64,000 nucleotides of DNA from Verrucomicrobia subdivision 3 bacterium UBA693 (GTDB lineage: Bacteria; Verrucomicrobiota; Verrucomicrobiia; Limisphaerales; UBA8199). This document shows, piece by piece, positions 26,476 to 34,680 of the stretch. Made by a program: the position numbers and the translations under genes. Location of the stretch: positions 62,001 through 126,000 of the forward strand of contig DBMR01000008.1 in assembly GCA_002298785.1 (NCBI GenBank). The letters run 5' to 3'. The notes under the pieces are model-generated. The model saw only the letters and a program-made list of their open reading frames with translations. It ran no database searches and was not told where the DNA came from. The stretch's first letter is position 1; each line of letters starts with the position of its first letter.

Positions 26476-27246
26476 TCACATCCCCATGATTTGGTAACCG
26501 CAATCGACGTATATGACTTGGCCGGTGATCGCGGCCGCGCCGTCGCTCGCCAGGAACAAGCCGGTAGCCCCCAATTCCTCTGGAACCAGGTTGCGTTTCA
26601 AGGGAGAGCGGGCCTCGTAAACCTTGAGCATCTCGGAAAAACCGGATATGCCACGCGCGGCCAGAGTGTTAACCGGACCGGCGCTGATGCAGTTGACGCG
26701 AATTTTTTGCTGCCCGAGGTCATAAGCCAGGTAGCGGGTACTGGCTTCGAGCGAGGCCTTGGCCACCCCCATGACGTTGTAGTGCGGGACGACTTTCTCC
26801 GCGCCGTAGTAACTCATGCCGATGATGCTGCCGCCTTCGGTCATGAGCGGCGCGGCGCCCCTGGCGAGGGCCACCAGCGAATAGGCGCTGACATCGTGGG
26901 CGATCCGAAACGCCTCCCGGCTCGTGTTAACAAATTCACCCTCGAGCGCGTCCTTGGGGGCGAACGCCACCGAATGCAACAGCAGGTGCAGCTTCCCGAA
27001 TTTCTCGGCCACGGTCTTGAACACCAGGTCGATCTGATCGTCCTTGGTCACGTCGCAGGGCAAAATCAGCGTGTCGGCGCCAAAAGTCGCGGCGAGTTCC
27101 TCGACGTTTTCCCGGATGCGCTCACCCTGGTACGTGAACGCGAGGCGCGCGCCGGCCTTGTGCCAGGCCTGGGCAATCGCCCACGCGATGGAACGTTTGT
27201 TTGCTACTCCGAAAACAATCCCGAGTTTACCAGCCAATAATGACAT
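26476..27246 (-). CDS. fabI: Enoyl-[acyl-carrier-protein] reductase (NADH)
   Basis: 256 aa, the usual FabI length. The divergent SDR cofactor motif GVANKRSIAWAIAQ (residues about 13-26), HSVAFAPKDALEGEF, SYYGAEKVVPHYNVMGVAKASLE with the Tyr-x6-Lys catalytic pair (Y and K of HYNVMGVAK), and the C-terminal TGLFLASDGAAAITGQVIYVDCG are all present. Catalyses the last step of each fatty-acid elongation cycle. It is the only enoyl-ACP reductase in the window and lies upstream of psd-pssA on the same strand, giving a lipid-synthesis block. Confidence 0.95.
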   Translation of the reverse strand: MSLLAGKLGIVFGVANKRSIAWAIAQAWHKAGARLAFTYQGERIRENVEELAATFGADTLILPCDVTKDDQIDLVFKTVAEKFGKLHLLLHSVAFAPKDALEGEFVNTSREAFRIAHDVSAYSLVALARGAAPLMTEGGSIIGMSYYGAEKVVPHYNVMGVAKASLEASTRYLAYDLGQQKIRVNCISAGPVNTLAARGISGFSEMLKVYEARSPLKRNLVPEELGATGLFLASDGAAAITGQVIYVDCGYQIMGM

Positions 27247-27430
27247 GTTTGATTTTTCCGTGCTGCCACCTCGTTTGACCCCGTTCTGGAGCCCCTGGAG
27301 GCCCCATACGTGTAGGTAAATCCCCCGCCTCTGGCAAGTTTAGAAATACGCTATATTCCGCTTCCTAATGATTTCGAACACCTTAGGCACGGCGCGCCAT
27401 CGCTGCGGCCGGGATCGACTGCGGGCCAAA

Positions 27431-27452
27431 CCGCCGGTTTTTAGACCGGTGG
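27431..27452 (-). terminator. Hairpin downstream of nucleoside hydrolase gene
   Basis: CCGCCGGT-TTTTAG-ACCGGTGG forms an 8-bp stem with one G-U/wobble mismatch and a 6-nt loop, just after the stop of the minus-strand nucleoside hydrolase gene. No long T tract follows, so it may only pause or protect the 3' end. The rest of the 27247-27461 spacer is featureless. Confidence 0.35.
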
Positions 27453-27461
27453 GGCGGGGTG

Positions 27462-28478
27462 TTATTCGATGGCCCGGCGGCGGCTCAGCCGATTGGCGAT
27501 CCACCGCTGGAAGCCGGGCAGGTCCTTCCAGGTGGTCGCGACCCGGCAGCGGGGACCGGCCGGATCCAGCCGGGTATAGCCGTCATCGGTCACCCGGATT
27601 CCGAGCTCTTCCATCCCGCAGAAATCCTGCGAGATCGCGAGGTAGACCGCCACGCAATCGAACAGGGTGCTGGACTTCGTATCGGCGTCCTCCGGCTTGA
27701 AGCCTTTGCGATTGGCGACCCAGGCGCGGTAATTGTCGATCACATCGCCGGCGACGCGCTGCCGGCTGTCGCGCACCTGGCGATAGACGTCCCCGTCCAG
27801 CGTGACCAATCCGCACGTATCCAGCGGGGTGATGGTTTTCTTCCAGGGAGCCGCGAAAACGGCCTGGGCGGCTTTGGGTGCGGCGACGACGTTCCATTCG
27901 GCATTGATATTGGTGCTGCCGCCGTAGCCCACCCGCACGCTGCCATGCATGCCGACGAAGACCGCCTTGGTGGCGATGCGCGGTTCACGCGCCAGGGCGG
28001 CTTCCAGGTTCGGCAGGGGGCCGATGGCGATCACGGTAATCGGTGTGGGCGACTTCATGATCGTATCGATGAGCGCCTGCACGCCGTTGGTGTGCACTTT
28101 TCCTGGATACTTGGCTAAGTCGTAATCACCCAGCCACGAGGCCTGGGATTGCTCCCCGCCGACACCCTGCACATCGAGGCCCAGGCCGACCGGCACATCC
28201 GAACGACCCGCGCGTTCGAGGAGCTTGGCCAACAGCCGCCCGCGATACATTGGTCGTCCGTAATCCCCCACCACGAGTTTCAAATCCAGCTCCGGGCTTT
28301 GCAGCACCAGGCCCAGGGCCCAGGTGTCGTCGATATCATCGCCGATGTCCGTATCCAGAATGACCGGGATTTTGGGGGCGGCCTTGGCCTCGGCGGCAAG
28401 GGCGGTGACCGTTCCGCCCAGGGTCAAGGCGAGGATACAGGCCACGAACCAGCGGGTGATTGAGGGCATCAGTTTCAT
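27462..28478 (-). CDS. Exported inosine-uridine-type nucleoside hydrolase
   Basis: 338 aa from MKLMPSITRWFVACILAL, a signal peptide cut near ALAAEA. The mature protein has the nucleoside hydrolase metal cluster PVILDTDIGDDIDDTWALGL (the DxDxGxDDxxA motif), LLAKLLERAGRSDVPVGLGL, ITVIAIGPLPNLEAAL and GGSTNINAEWNVVAAPKAAQAVFA. It would hydrolyse nucleosides to base and ribose outside the cytoplasm, suiting nutrient scavenging. The C-terminal part (FDCVAVYLAISQDFCGMEEL) is also typical. Confidence 0.88.
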   Translation of the reverse strand: MKLMPSITRWFVACILALTLGGTVTALAAEAKAAPKIPVILDTDIGDDIDDTWALGLVLQSPELDLKLVVGDYGRPMYRGRLLAKLLERAGRSDVPVGLGLDVQGVGGEQSQASWLGDYDLAKYPGKVHTNGVQALIDTIMKSPTPITVIAIGPLPNLEAALAREPRIATKAVFVGMHGSVRVGYGGSTNINAEWNVVAAPKAAQAVFAAPWKKTITPLDTCGLVTLDGDVYRQVRDSRQRVAGDVIDNYRAWVANRKGFKPEDADTKSSTLFDCVAVYLAISQDFCGMEELGIRVTDDGYTRLDPAGPRCRVATTWKDLPGFQRWIANRLSRRRAIE

Positions 28479-28598
28479 AAGTGGGTTCGGAGTAAGGCGG
28501 TTTAAGGGTGTGACACGGCGGATCCGTGGCGGCGGTGGCACCCGCGTCTGGGTGGCGGGTTTTCCTGGCCGGCGACCGCACCGGCCCGGATGGTGTCC

Positions 28599-28832
28599 TT
28601 AATGTCGATGCGGGCCGCCGCCGCAGCAACTGCCGCAGGAGCCGGAGCCGCCTTCGCAGGCCGGAGCGCTGGCCTGGTTTGCGCCCGCCACCGAGGAGGC
28701 GAACACCGAGAGCTTCTTGCTGATCCGTGCCGAGCCGCAATGCGGGCATTTGAGCCCCTTCCACTCCGTGGTGCGCACCAGCAATTCGCTGTCCTTATCG
28801 CATTTCTGACAATGAAACTCGTAAATCGGCAT
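28599..28832 (-). CDS. FmdB-type zinc ribbon protein
   Basis: 77 aa. MPIYEFHCQKCDKDSELLV and LKCPHCGSARISKKLSVFAS form a rubredoxin-like knuckle with two C-x2-C pairs binding zinc. The tail is a Gly/Ser/Cys-rich segment (GSCGSCCGGGPHRH). Regulatory or metal-related roles are proposed for the family but none is established. Monocistronic on the minus strand. Confidence 0.8.
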   Translation of the reverse strand: MPIYEFHCQKCDKDSELLVRTTEWKGLKCPHCGSARISKKLSVFASSVAGANQASAPACEGGSGSCGSCCGGGPHRH

Positions 28833-28976
28833 ACCACCACGCTACTGGAAAAGTGACGGCGCCTCAAGAGGAACCGCGCAGCCTGGTGGATGGGCGGTCG
28901 GGACCGTTCCGCCGGCGGGCGGCGCGTTGCGCAAGCGTCATCAGGCGGCTCGCCAAAGCTCGGGACGCGTCGCATA

Positions 28977-29357
28977 ATGGCCGTCATGACAGCCGACTAT
29001 CAGCCCGCGATTCGGGTCGTGATGATGCCGGCGGATACGAATCCGCTGGGCACGATCTTTGGTGGGATCATTTTGAGTTACATCGACCAGGCCGGGACGG
29101 TGGAAGCCCGGAAGCATTGCGAAAAGAAGCTGGTGACGGTGGCCATGCACGAGGTGAAGTTCATCGCGCCGGTGTTTGTAGGCGACCTGGTGAGCTTTTA
29201 CACCGAGCTCGTCCGGAAAGGGACCACTTCGATCACGGTGCGGGTGACGGTTGATGCCAAACGCCTGGGCCCGCCTCATGACACCGCGCGGGTGACTTCG
29301 GCCGAGGTGGTTTATGTCGCCATCGATTCCCCCGGTTGCCCAGTGCCAATCGACTGA
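28977..29357 (+). CDS. Acyl-CoA thioesterase, hotdog fold (YciA-like)
   Basis: 126 aa from MAVMTADYQPAIRVV (a second ATG lies 9 nt later). It is a single hotdog domain with MMPADTNPLGTIFGGIILSYIDQAGTVEA (residues about 16-45), where the conserved Asp/Asn of NPLGTIFGG is catalytic in YciA-type enzymes, then VTVAMHEVKFIAPVFVGDLVSFYTEL. It hydrolyses acyl-CoA esters in the cytoplasm as a hexamer. Convergent with the MocA-family gene, 4 nt between stops. Confidence 0.88.
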   Translation: MAVMTADYQPAIRVVMMPADTNPLGTIFGGIILSYIDQAGTVEARKHCEKKLVTVAMHEVKFIAPVFVGDLVSFYTELVRKGTTSITVRVTVDAKRLGPPHDTARVTSAEVVYVAIDSPGCPVPID

Positions 29358-29361
29358 CGCG

Positions 29362-30786
29362 TTACGTGGCCCACCCGGGGCGCGATGGGCGGCGCACCCA
29401 GTCGTTGAGATTCCCGGGAGTCTTCACGCGCATTGCGGCGCCGTCCCATTCGACTTTGTTTCCCAAGCCGGCTTTTTGCGCCAGGTTCCCTAGCAGCGTG
29501 AATTCCGTCAGCCGGGCTCCGTACTCGAAGGGTGCCGCCGTGTCTTTCCGGCCTTCGCGCACCGCATTCAGGAAGTCCGTCATGACATTTTTCGGGCGCG
29601 GCAGCGTGCGGGGCGGTTGCTCGATCTGCTGCATTTTTTCCATCGGCAGCAGGTGCATGCGCTGCCCATAGGTGCCGGTGTAGAGAATGCCCTTTTCCCC
29701 CACGTAAAGCGTGCCGCTGGAATCGAACTCTTCATCGGGGTACTTCTTGCGCAGCTCGTCCAGCAACGGCGGCTGGTTCCGGCTGCGACCTTGCGCCGTG
29801 CGATTCTGGCCGGTGGCGTCGGTCGCGGCCGTCCGCTTCAGGCCGTCATACCAATAAGCCTTCAAGGCCGGCAAACCTTCCCGCGCCGGGATATCGAAGC
29901 GCAGGCGGCAACCGGTGGGGTAACGCTCGTCGGTGCCGTCGCGCACCTCTTCCATCACGATGGCGGTGGGGTGTTGGACTTTTAACGCCCAGTAAACGCC
30001 ATCGAGGACGTGGCAACCCATGTTGCCGAGGGAGCCGTTGCCAAAATCGTACCACCCATGCCATTCGTGCGGATGGAGGTCGCCGTGAAATTCGCGATAG
30101 GGGGAGGGGCCGATCCAGGAATCCCAATTCATGCCAGCGGGAGGTTGCTGGGATTTGGGACGGGGACCCGCGCCGCCGTTGGCGCGATCGGTCCAGCTAT
30201 GGGTCTCGGTAATCTGGCCCACCACTCCGCCCCAGATGAACTCGCACAGGCGGCGGTAGCCATCTTCGCAATGGCCCTGGTTGCCCATTTGGGCCGCGGC
30301 CTTCGAGCGCGCAGCCAGTTCGCTCAGGGCCCGCGCCTCGGCGATGGTATGGCAGAGCGGTTTTTCGCAATAGACAGCGATGTTCCGCTGCATGGCGAGC
30401 ATGGCCGGGAGCGCGTGGTGATGATTGGGAGTGGCGATGAAGACCGCGTCAATTTCGCCTCCCAACCGGTCGAACATCTGGCGGTAATCCGTGAACACCT
30501 TGAGCTTGTCCGTGGGCACCTGCTTTTTCTCGAGCCAGGCCTTGACCGTGGCATGCCGCTTCTCGTCGGCGTCCACGATGGCGAGCAGGTTCTCTTTGGC
30601 GGTGGTGGTGAAGTATTCGAGGTGATCCATGCCGCGACCGCCGCAGCCGATCTGGACGCAGTTCAGGCGGCGGCTGGGTGGTTCCGCCAGCAGATCGACG
30701 GCGGGGAAGAACCTGGCGGCAGCCAGGGCGCCGGCACCAAGGGCGGATCGTCGGATAAAATTTCGGCGGGTCAAGGGTGATTTCAT
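29362..30786 (-). CDS. Tat-exported Gfo/Idh/MocA family oxidoreductase
   Basis: 474 aa from MKSPLTRRNFIRRSALG, a twin-arginine signal (TRRNF) followed by GAGALAAARFFPAVDLLA. Such exported MocA-family proteins are abundant in Verrucomicrobia and Planctomycetes. The mature part has LNCVQIGCGGRGMDHLEY (Rossmann GxGxxG), VYCEKPLCHTIAEARAL, and a C-terminal domain with GNMGCHVLDGVYWALKV. It likely acts on a sugar in the periplasm with its cofactor carried through Tat. An alternative ATG 33 nt upstream only lengthens the n-region. Confidence 0.88.
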   Translation of the reverse strand: MKSPLTRRNFIRRSALGAGALAAARFFPAVDLLAEPPSRRLNCVQIGCGGRGMDHLEYFTTTAKENLLAIVDADEKRHATVKAWLEKKQVPTDKLKVFTDYRQMFDRLGGEIDAVFIATPNHHHALPAMLAMQRNIAVYCEKPLCHTIAEARALSELAARSKAAAQMGNQGHCEDGYRRLCEFIWGGVVGQITETHSWTDRANGGAGPRPKSQQPPAGMNWDSWIGPSPYREFHGDLHPHEWHGWYDFGNGSLGNMGCHVLDGVYWALKVQHPTAIVMEEVRDGTDERYPTGCRLRFDIPAREGLPALKAYWYDGLKRTAATDATGQNRTAQGRSRNQPPLLDELRKKYPDEEFDSSGTLYVGEKGILYTGTYGQRMHLLPMEKMQQIEQPPRTLPRPKNVMTDFLNAVREGRKDTAAPFEYGARLTEFTLLGNLAQKAGLGNKVEWDGAAMRVKTPGNLNDWVRRPSRPGWAT

Positions 30787-30866
30787 GTCCACTCGCGTCA
30801 TCTCGGTTCGCTCGAACACACTGAATTAGGAGACGATGGGTGGCAAGGATAAGTTACGGAAACCAG

Positions 30867-30895
30867 TTGCCGCGCCCGTGGGATTGAAATAAGGT
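30867..30895 (+). promoter_or_regulatory. Promoter-like sequence upstream of tRNA-Arg
   Basis: TTGCCG (30867-30872), a 17-bp spacer and TAAGGT (30890-30895) stand 11 nt before the mature tRNA 5' end. Match to -35/-10 consensus is moderate; position is as expected for a tRNA promoter. Confidence 0.4.
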
Positions 30896-30906
30896 GGTGA
30901 TTGGCA

Positions 30907-30983
30907 GCGCGAGTAGCTCAATTGGATAGAGCGTCGGCCTCCGGAGCCGAAGGTTGAGAGTTCGACCCTCTCCTCGCGTACCA
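30907..30983 (+). tRNA. tRNA-Arg (anticodon CCG)
   Basis: Folds as a standard cloverleaf. The acceptor stem is GCGCGAG/CTCGCGT (one G-T wobble at the first pair), D-stem GCTC/GAGC, anticodon stem TCGGC/GCCGA with loop CTCCGGA giving anticodon CCG, and T-stem GAGAG/CTCTC with loop TTCGACC. The discriminator A and a genome-encoded CCA end are present. It decodes CGG arginine codons. The sequence downstream turns into an accessory region, so this gene may have served as an integration site, though no repeat of its 3' end was found. Confidence 0.96.
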
Positions 30984-31438
30984 TTCTGTTTCCTTGGAAT
31001 TCCTCGATAAACCGCGGGGAATCCGCTTCTCCAACGGCATGTGTTACGTCGCCTGAAATTGGGTCAAATCACTATTGAAACCAGAACAGAAACCAGAACA
31101 ACGGCTGGCACTGATGGGAATGTGGTTTGAAAGGGTCTGGCGTGGGGTTTGACGGGTTTGAGGGTATCCGACGGCCAGACGGTCAAAACTGCGCCGGGCA
31201 CGGTTCTGGCGCAAACCGGCCCTTTCAAACGGATGAACGTAAGAACGGATGGGGACAGGCGGACGACGTCCCCCATTTCTTGTCGGAACCGTCTGGCCTT
31301 TGGATTCGGTGCCAGCGGTATTGGGCCAAAACACAAGGGCGATTCGTTCTTTGACCAAAGCTAGTTTTGGGTTCTACGAGTGCCGGCCCCCTCAGCCCCT
31401 GCTGTTAACCGCCGAGCAAGACCGTGACCACGGTACCG
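30984..31438. other. Gene-free spacer between tRNA and transposase gene
   Basis: 455 nt without a credible gene. A direct repeat GAAACCAGAACA is present twice in tandem at 31077-31100. The structured segment 31125-31230 is annotated separately. No integrase, att-like copy of the tRNA end or inverted repeat of the transposase gene could be recognised. Confidence 0.6.
31125..31230. repeat. Multi-branched palindromic segment
   Basis: An outer stem GTTTGAAAGGG (31125-31135) pairs with CCCTTTCAAAC (31220-31230), 11 of 11. Inside it are TCTGGC/GCCAGA (31136-31141 with 31174-31179) and TGCGCC/GGCGCA (31190-31195 with 31208-31213). Together they give a three-way fold on either strand. It could be a mobile-element end, a recombination site or a small RNA; the sequence alone does not decide. 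Confidence 0.45.
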
Positions 31439-31634
31439 CTACATAATGTCCCCCCACTCCTTGTGCCACCGCCGGCGTAATCGTGGCTTTGAACCGGCCA
31501 TGCCGATACACGCGTCCAAAGTGGTCTTCTGGGACAGCAAGAATTTCAACACGTTTACGTTATTGAACTCACACGTTTCAAAGACGGTGGCCAGCACCAA
31601 GTAATGCTTCAATGTTTTTTCGGTGAACCGCCCC
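31439..31634 (-). pseudogene. Out-of-frame C-terminal tail of the transposase
   Basis: After the run of eight G (minus strand; C at 31631-31638) a different frame reads RFTEKTLKHYLVLATVFETC and then EFNNVNVLKFLLSQKTTLDA, ending WGDIM. This is the expected continuation of IS66 transposases (family pattern FTE-xx-I-xx-YLVLLSV-xx-TC). With seven G instead of eight the 884-aa frame would join it directly and give a 930-aa protein. Whether this is a dead gene, a phase-variable gene or a slippage site is open. Confidence 0.75.
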
Positions 31635-34232
31635 CCCCACTCGTGTTCTGTATTTGGCAAAGAGCTTAACGGCATGTTCGGCGTTGTTATTGTTCCAAGG
31701 AACGCCATCGTGCCTGATAAAGGTGAACATCTTTGACCCGCTTTTCTGAAGTCTCTTTTGATACTTGGCCACCGGTTCAGAGGAGGACTGCACCGACGCG
31801 ACCGAATCAAGAAATCGTGCCACCGGTTTTTCATATTTATGTAAGTGACGCTTCTTCAGACCGTATTCATCCACTGTGCTGATGATGGAGCGCAGCAGTG
31901 CACCGAAGTTGTGTGCGATTGACCTCAGTTCCAAGTCGCACGGATTGCTCAAGAGATCTTCGTTAAGATCCCTAATGAAATGAACAAGGCACTTCTGTTG
32001 CGTACACTTTAAGGAATCGTAAGCACTGTAGAAGTCGGAAACGAGTACACCTTTGAAGTCAGCAAGCAACTCCTTCAAGAAGTCCCCTTCGCGGGAAGGC
32101 CTGTACAGATAATAGACCTTGTCCAAGCTGGTGAGCACCCACACGTAGGCGGGCTGCCCCCTCATGTCAACAAACGTCTCGTCCACATGAACCACTGGGC
32201 TCTGAATTATATCGTTGAGGATGTCCTGACACAGCGACGCGTATTTCAAAGACAGCTCATGCTTGTAGCCTCCGAGTTTCGAATCCGGCAAGTCGATGTC
32301 GAATACTTCTAACATGAATCGGCAGGTGCGATTCATCCCAAGCCCGCAAAAGGTTGAGAGGTAAACGCACCAGCACAATAACGCGTGGCCGTAGTGGCGT
32401 GAGTGCGCTATAGCTCTCTCGGCTGAAAAGGAACGTTGACAGTAAGTGCAAGTGTAACGCCAGCGCATCAATTTCGTTACCCACCTTTTGACACCACCGC
32501 CTGAAAATCTCAGATCCGTCAAGGTTTGAACCAGAGGGCGGGTCTTCTCGAAGTATATTGAAGTGCAGTGAGGACACCGCTGCAACTCGGCGCAGGACGT
32601 GGCGTTTATCCTGTGCCGCTTTGGCCTCACCGTACGACGGCGAGGCTGAATACTTCGAAAGTGTTTGCTGGTCCGAACGAAGACCCTCTCGCGCTGATAA
32701 TCAAAGTATGCCCATTTGATAAGCTGTTTGAAGTCAGGCAAAGCGTACTGCGTGTTCGCGAACATTTCCCAGCGTTCCCGGTTGGGTGCCAAGCTTTCGG
32801 CGTGAACGACTTCGGCCAATGCTGAACCGTTGCTACTGGTGGGACCGTCTGCGACGAGCGCTTTGAGGATACTTTGGCAGAGGGTGCGCAGCTGCTCGCA
32901 GTCTCTGCGATTGTATTCAATCAGCACGCGTTTAATAGCCTCATCGCGAGTTCTTTCCCATTCCGACCGCCAGATGATCGCGTCAAGGCCCGTGTGTGTT
33001 ACGATCGGCGTGTCAGAAGAGAAGCACTGAGCGATGTCTTTCAGTCGATTCGAATAGGTCGGAAAGTAGATTTGGGCGAAGATAACTGACAATAAATTGA
33101 GCGTTGAGCAAAGCGCTTTCGCCGCAGGGGAATCTTCAGAAGGCCCACCATAGCGTTTCGCCATAAGCCGGAAGAATGTCTTCTCGTAGCTTCCGTAGTG
33201 GACGAGAAATGGGCTTGCGACAGTCTTGAGTATGTCAAGGAACTCGCTCCACATCATTTTTTCGTCTGCCACGTCATTTGCCCACAGGCTGTGCTGGATG
33301 GCGGATTCCTCGTTCCCAATCCGCAGGCCGATAAGGTAGTAGAAATCGCGGTCGGGCAGGCCCTCGACGTCGAGATAGACCGGCGTGCCTTCAATTTTGA
33401 GTTTCGGTCTGCCAATGACGTGAATTTTCTTCTCTCGGACCGCCAGTGCTTTCAGGCTGTGATTGTAGTTCTCCATTTTGTCACGCAGCCGTTTTGGACG
33501 ACGGCGAGCCCGGAACGTATATGAGAGTTGGGCCACCGTGAAGATGCCTTTGCCGCGTAGTTTCTGCCGCTCCTTCGCACTCAATCCGCTAAGCAAGCTA
33601 AGTTCATCCTTTTCCAGCCCCTTTTGGCGACAGCCGTCACGGAACTCACATTCTCCACAGTGCTGGTTCAAGATGAGGTCAGGCGGCGAACCACCAGCTA
33701 ACAACGCCGACATTTTCCCAGTTAACTTTCGCACTGTATTCAGCAAGGACGCGACCTTGACCTTCAACGCGGCGTGGTCGTCGCCGTGGATGATGCTGCA
33801 AACACTGACCTCGCGTCCGAGGACTTCGGACAGCACGAGCGCATCAAACGCCACCAGCAATCGGTCGTCTTTGGTGAGTTTGTTGAAAAAGGTGAACCGG
33901 ATTGGAAGGAACTGGGCCGGTCTGACTCGGCCTTGGGACGGCACCCGCTCGACGGCGTGCAGCCGCGATGACATCGTTTCCGTCTCTAAGGGCAAGTCTG
34001 CGGCGAGCCGCCATGTGGCGGTTTTGAGATTTTCAGCGCTGGGCGTGGTTGCCGCGACTCCATCTCCAGTCGCCGTCACCAACCGCTGCATTCCTTCTTT
34101 TCGGTAGGCGTCGTTCTGCTCGCGTACCCAATCGGCGTAGGCGTTGCCTGCGCCAACTTGTCCGGTCGAGCGGAGATGGAACTTGGTAGGGCACTTAAGA
34201 TAAGCTTCAAATAGAGCGGAGGTCAGTTTCAT
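31578..34232 (-). CDS. RecB/Cas4-like nuclease - RNase H-like - IS66-type transposase fusion
   Basis: 884 aa, three modules in order. Residues 1-210: TM0106-type RecB/Cas4-like nuclease, with an N-terminal C14 (YLKCP), the Asp of LVAFDALVLSE (130), lysines at 157/159, and the cluster HCGECEFRDGC (C192, C195, C201) that with C14 could hold an Fe-S cluster. Residues 280-455: RNase_H_2/YprB-like exonuclease fold with YLDVEG (D288, E290), HYGSYE, LKDI (D399) and YNRRDC (D444). Residues 550-884: IS66-type transposase with zinc ribbon (C553, C556, C595, C598) and DDE residues D684 (VHVDET), D733 (VSDFYSAYD) and E852 (NNNNAEH). The usual C-terminal tail continues in another frame, so as written the product ends early in GAVHRKNIEALLGAGHRL. 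GC looks lower than in neighbours, in line with transfer. Confidence 0.85.
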   Translation of the reverse strand: MKLTSALFEAYLKCPTKFHLRSTGQVGAGNAYADWVREQNDAYRKEGMQRLVTATGDGVAATTPSAENLKTATWRLAADLPLETETMSSRLHAVERVPSQGRVRPAQFLPIRFTFFNKLTKDDRLLVAFDALVLSEVLGREVSVCSIIHGDDHAALKVKVASLLNTVRKLTGKMSALLAGGSPPDLILNQHCGECEFRDGCRQKGLEKDELSLLSGLSAKERQKLRGKGIFTVAQLSYTFRARRRPKRLRDKMENYNHSLKALAVREKKIHVIGRPKLKIEGTPVYLDVEGLPDRDFYYLIGLRIGNEESAIQHSLWANDVADEKMMWSEFLDILKTVASPFLVHYGSYEKTFFRLMAKRYGGPSEDSPAAKALCSTLNLLSVIFAQIYFPTYSNRLKDIAQCFSSDTPIVTHTGLDAIIWRSEWERTRDEAIKRVLIEYNRRDCEQLRTLCQSILKALVADGPTSSNGSALAEVVHAESLAPNRERWEMFANTQYALPDFKQLIKWAYFDYQRERVFVRTSKHFRSIQPRRRTVRPKRHRINATSCAELQRCPHCTSIYFEKTRPLVQTLTDLRFSGGGVKRWVTKLMRWRYTCTYCQRSFSAERAIAHSRHYGHALLCWCVYLSTFCGLGMNRTCRFMLEVFDIDLPDSKLGGYKHELSLKYASLCQDILNDIIQSPVVHVDETFVDMRGQPAYVWVLTSLDKVYYLYRPSREGDFLKELLADFKGVLVSDFYSAYDSLKCTQQKCLVHFIRDLNEDLLSNPCDLELRSIAHNFGALLRSIISTVDEYGLKKRHLHKYEKPVARFLDSVASVQSSSEPVAKYQKRLQKSGSKMFTFIRHDGVPWNNNNAEHAVKLFAKYRTRVGGAVHRKNIEALLGAGHRL

Positions 34233-34372
34233 GCCTCAAGCATACGCTCCGAAACTCGAAACCGCTCCGCGCGATGCCTCAGTCGTAGGATGACCTGGCA
34301 GCGTCCACTCAACTTGCGTAACCTTTGGTCCCGTTCCCTACAATTCGACCCGACCTGTCGCGTGTCCCGTTA

Positions 34373-34469
34373 CCGCAGCCTCAGAGACGCGTGCGCCAGC
34401 GGCGGTCGTGCCGAGCAGCATGCAGAACCGCCACCACAGTGACTGTCTCTGTTCCCGTTCGCGCACCTC
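34373..34469. repeat. Direct repeat copy 1 (toxin 3' end)
   Basis: 97-nt segment nearly identical to 35211-35305. It covers the 3' end of a ParE-type toxin gene on the minus strand. This copy carries a duplicated TC in GACTGTCTCTGTTCCC compared with GACTGTCTGTTCCC of the second copy. Confidence 0.8.
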
Positions 34470-34680
34470 ATACACGACGCGCTAAGGGAACCGTTCGGGA
34501 TAGCGCCAACGTATATCCCTTCTCGGGTGGCGAAGGGATTTTCCGCAAGCGCATCCCAGACGAGAATGAGTTCCTCCACGAACGCGGCCCCCCCAGCCCC
34601 GGCTGTCGAGCCTCGTACCAAGCGGCGGCTTCGGCCGCGTCCTCCTCGACTTCCGGGCGGAACTCAACGCGCCAGCTCAT
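34381..34680 (-). pseudogene. ParE/RelE-family toxin gene, frameshifted
   Basis: Pieces in three frames rebuild a ParE toxin of about 98 codons. MSWRVEFRPEVEEDAAEAAA and WYEARQPGLG come in frame 1, FVEELILVWDALAENPFATRE in frame 2 after a G7 run, DIRWRYPERFP then a TAG in place of the usual Tyr and RVVYEVRERE in frame 3, and TVTVVAVLHAARHDRRWRTR after the TC duplication. ParE toxins poison gyrase. With at least three frame breaks and a stop, no toxin can be made. The start overlaps the antitoxin stop by 4 nt, the ancestral operon layout. Confidence 0.8.

Larger units (their letters stand above)
31439..34232 (-). mobile_element. IS66-like transposase locus with fused nuclease, ends not defined
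   Basis: One gene-sized locus covering the 884-aa reading frame plus the 63-codon C-terminal tail that lies in another frame after a G8 run. The transposase part is IS66-like, with zinc ribbon, DDE triad and an AEHAVKLFAKYR segment. No TnpA/TnpB accessory genes of classic IS66 elements flank it and I could not recognise terminal inverted repeats or a target duplication, so the true element boundaries are unknown. Confidence 0.6.

Noticed and set aside
31044..31358. 104-codon minus-strand frame next to tRNA-Arg, considered as an integrase remnant
   Set aside because: No tyrosine recombinase motif; the frame crosses the palindromic stems and is compositionally random.
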